DNA from: Bacteroidota bacterium | GTDB lineage: Bacteria; Bacteroidota; Bacteroidia; Bacteroidales; UBA1556 | Reading direction: 5' to 3' | Length of the DNA stretch: 6,455 nucleotides | Assembly (NCBI GenBank): GCA_003973505.1 | Contig: QNXT01000321.1 | Location: forward strand, 1-6,455 | In this document: positions 6,445 to 6,455 of the stretch, in pieces | How positions within the stretch are numbered: the first letter of the stretch is position 1 | Layout of the letters: every line of letters starts with the position of its first letter | Made by a program: the position numbers and the translations under genes | Notes under the pieces: generated by a model | What the model was told of the DNA's origin: nothing | Databases searched by the model: none | The model's input: only the letters and a program-made list of their open reading frames with translations

Positions 6445-6455
6445 ATATAAATTTC

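Noticed and set aside
1..6455. CRISPR arrays, tRNA or rRNA genes, insertion sequences, phage or defence genes
   Set aside because: No regularly spaced repeats, no tRNA-like cloverleaf, and no transposase, integrase or defence-type protein was seen among the reading frames.

Overview
The window is AT-rich chromosomal DNA, most likely from a member of the Bacteroidota. The evidence is the protein types (a Bacteroidota-style Crp/Fnr regulator, a FloA/NfeD pair and an SSS symporter diverging from recR), the absence of clear Shine-Dalgarno sequences, and promoter-like boxes that fit the Bacteroidota -7 consensus TAnnTTTG. I cannot place it below phylum from sequence alone. Seven protein-coding genes fill most of it. 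I see no tRNA, rRNA, CRISPR array, insertion sequence or phage gene.

Layout: (1) 11-1465, minus strand, a sodium:solute symporter. (2) 1466-1598, a short divergent promoter region. (3) 1599-2219, plus strand, recR, the recombination mediator. (4) 2220-2409, an intergenic region with a perfect 12-bp FNR-type palindrome in front of a Crp/Fnr-family regulator gene (2410-3102). (5) 3123-3165, a strong hairpin terminator shared by the regulator and the converging gene. (6) 3182-4679, minus strand, a two-gene operon nfeD-floA for a flotillin-like membrane scaffold and its small NfeD partner. (7) 4680-4815, a second divergent promoter region. (8) 4816-6313, plus strand, a two-gene operon of a potassium channel with an RCK (TrkA-N/TrkA-C) domain and a PaaI-type hotdog thioesterase, separated by only 4 bases. 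(9) 6314-6455, a non-coding tail dominated by a roughly 100-nt imperfect inverted repeat that ends in a T-run.

Functionally this is ordinary core and housekeeping content: ion-coupled transport, DNA repair, membrane organisation, potassium flux and acyl-CoA hydrolysis, with one redox- or nitrosative-stress-type regulator that may control itself. The most unusual elements are the long hairpin at the right end, whose six wobble positions all fit a plus-strand RNA, the FNR-like operator placed where a class II activator site would be expected, a non-canonical potassium selectivity filter (TVGFND), and the reduced N-terminal cysteine set of the regulator.
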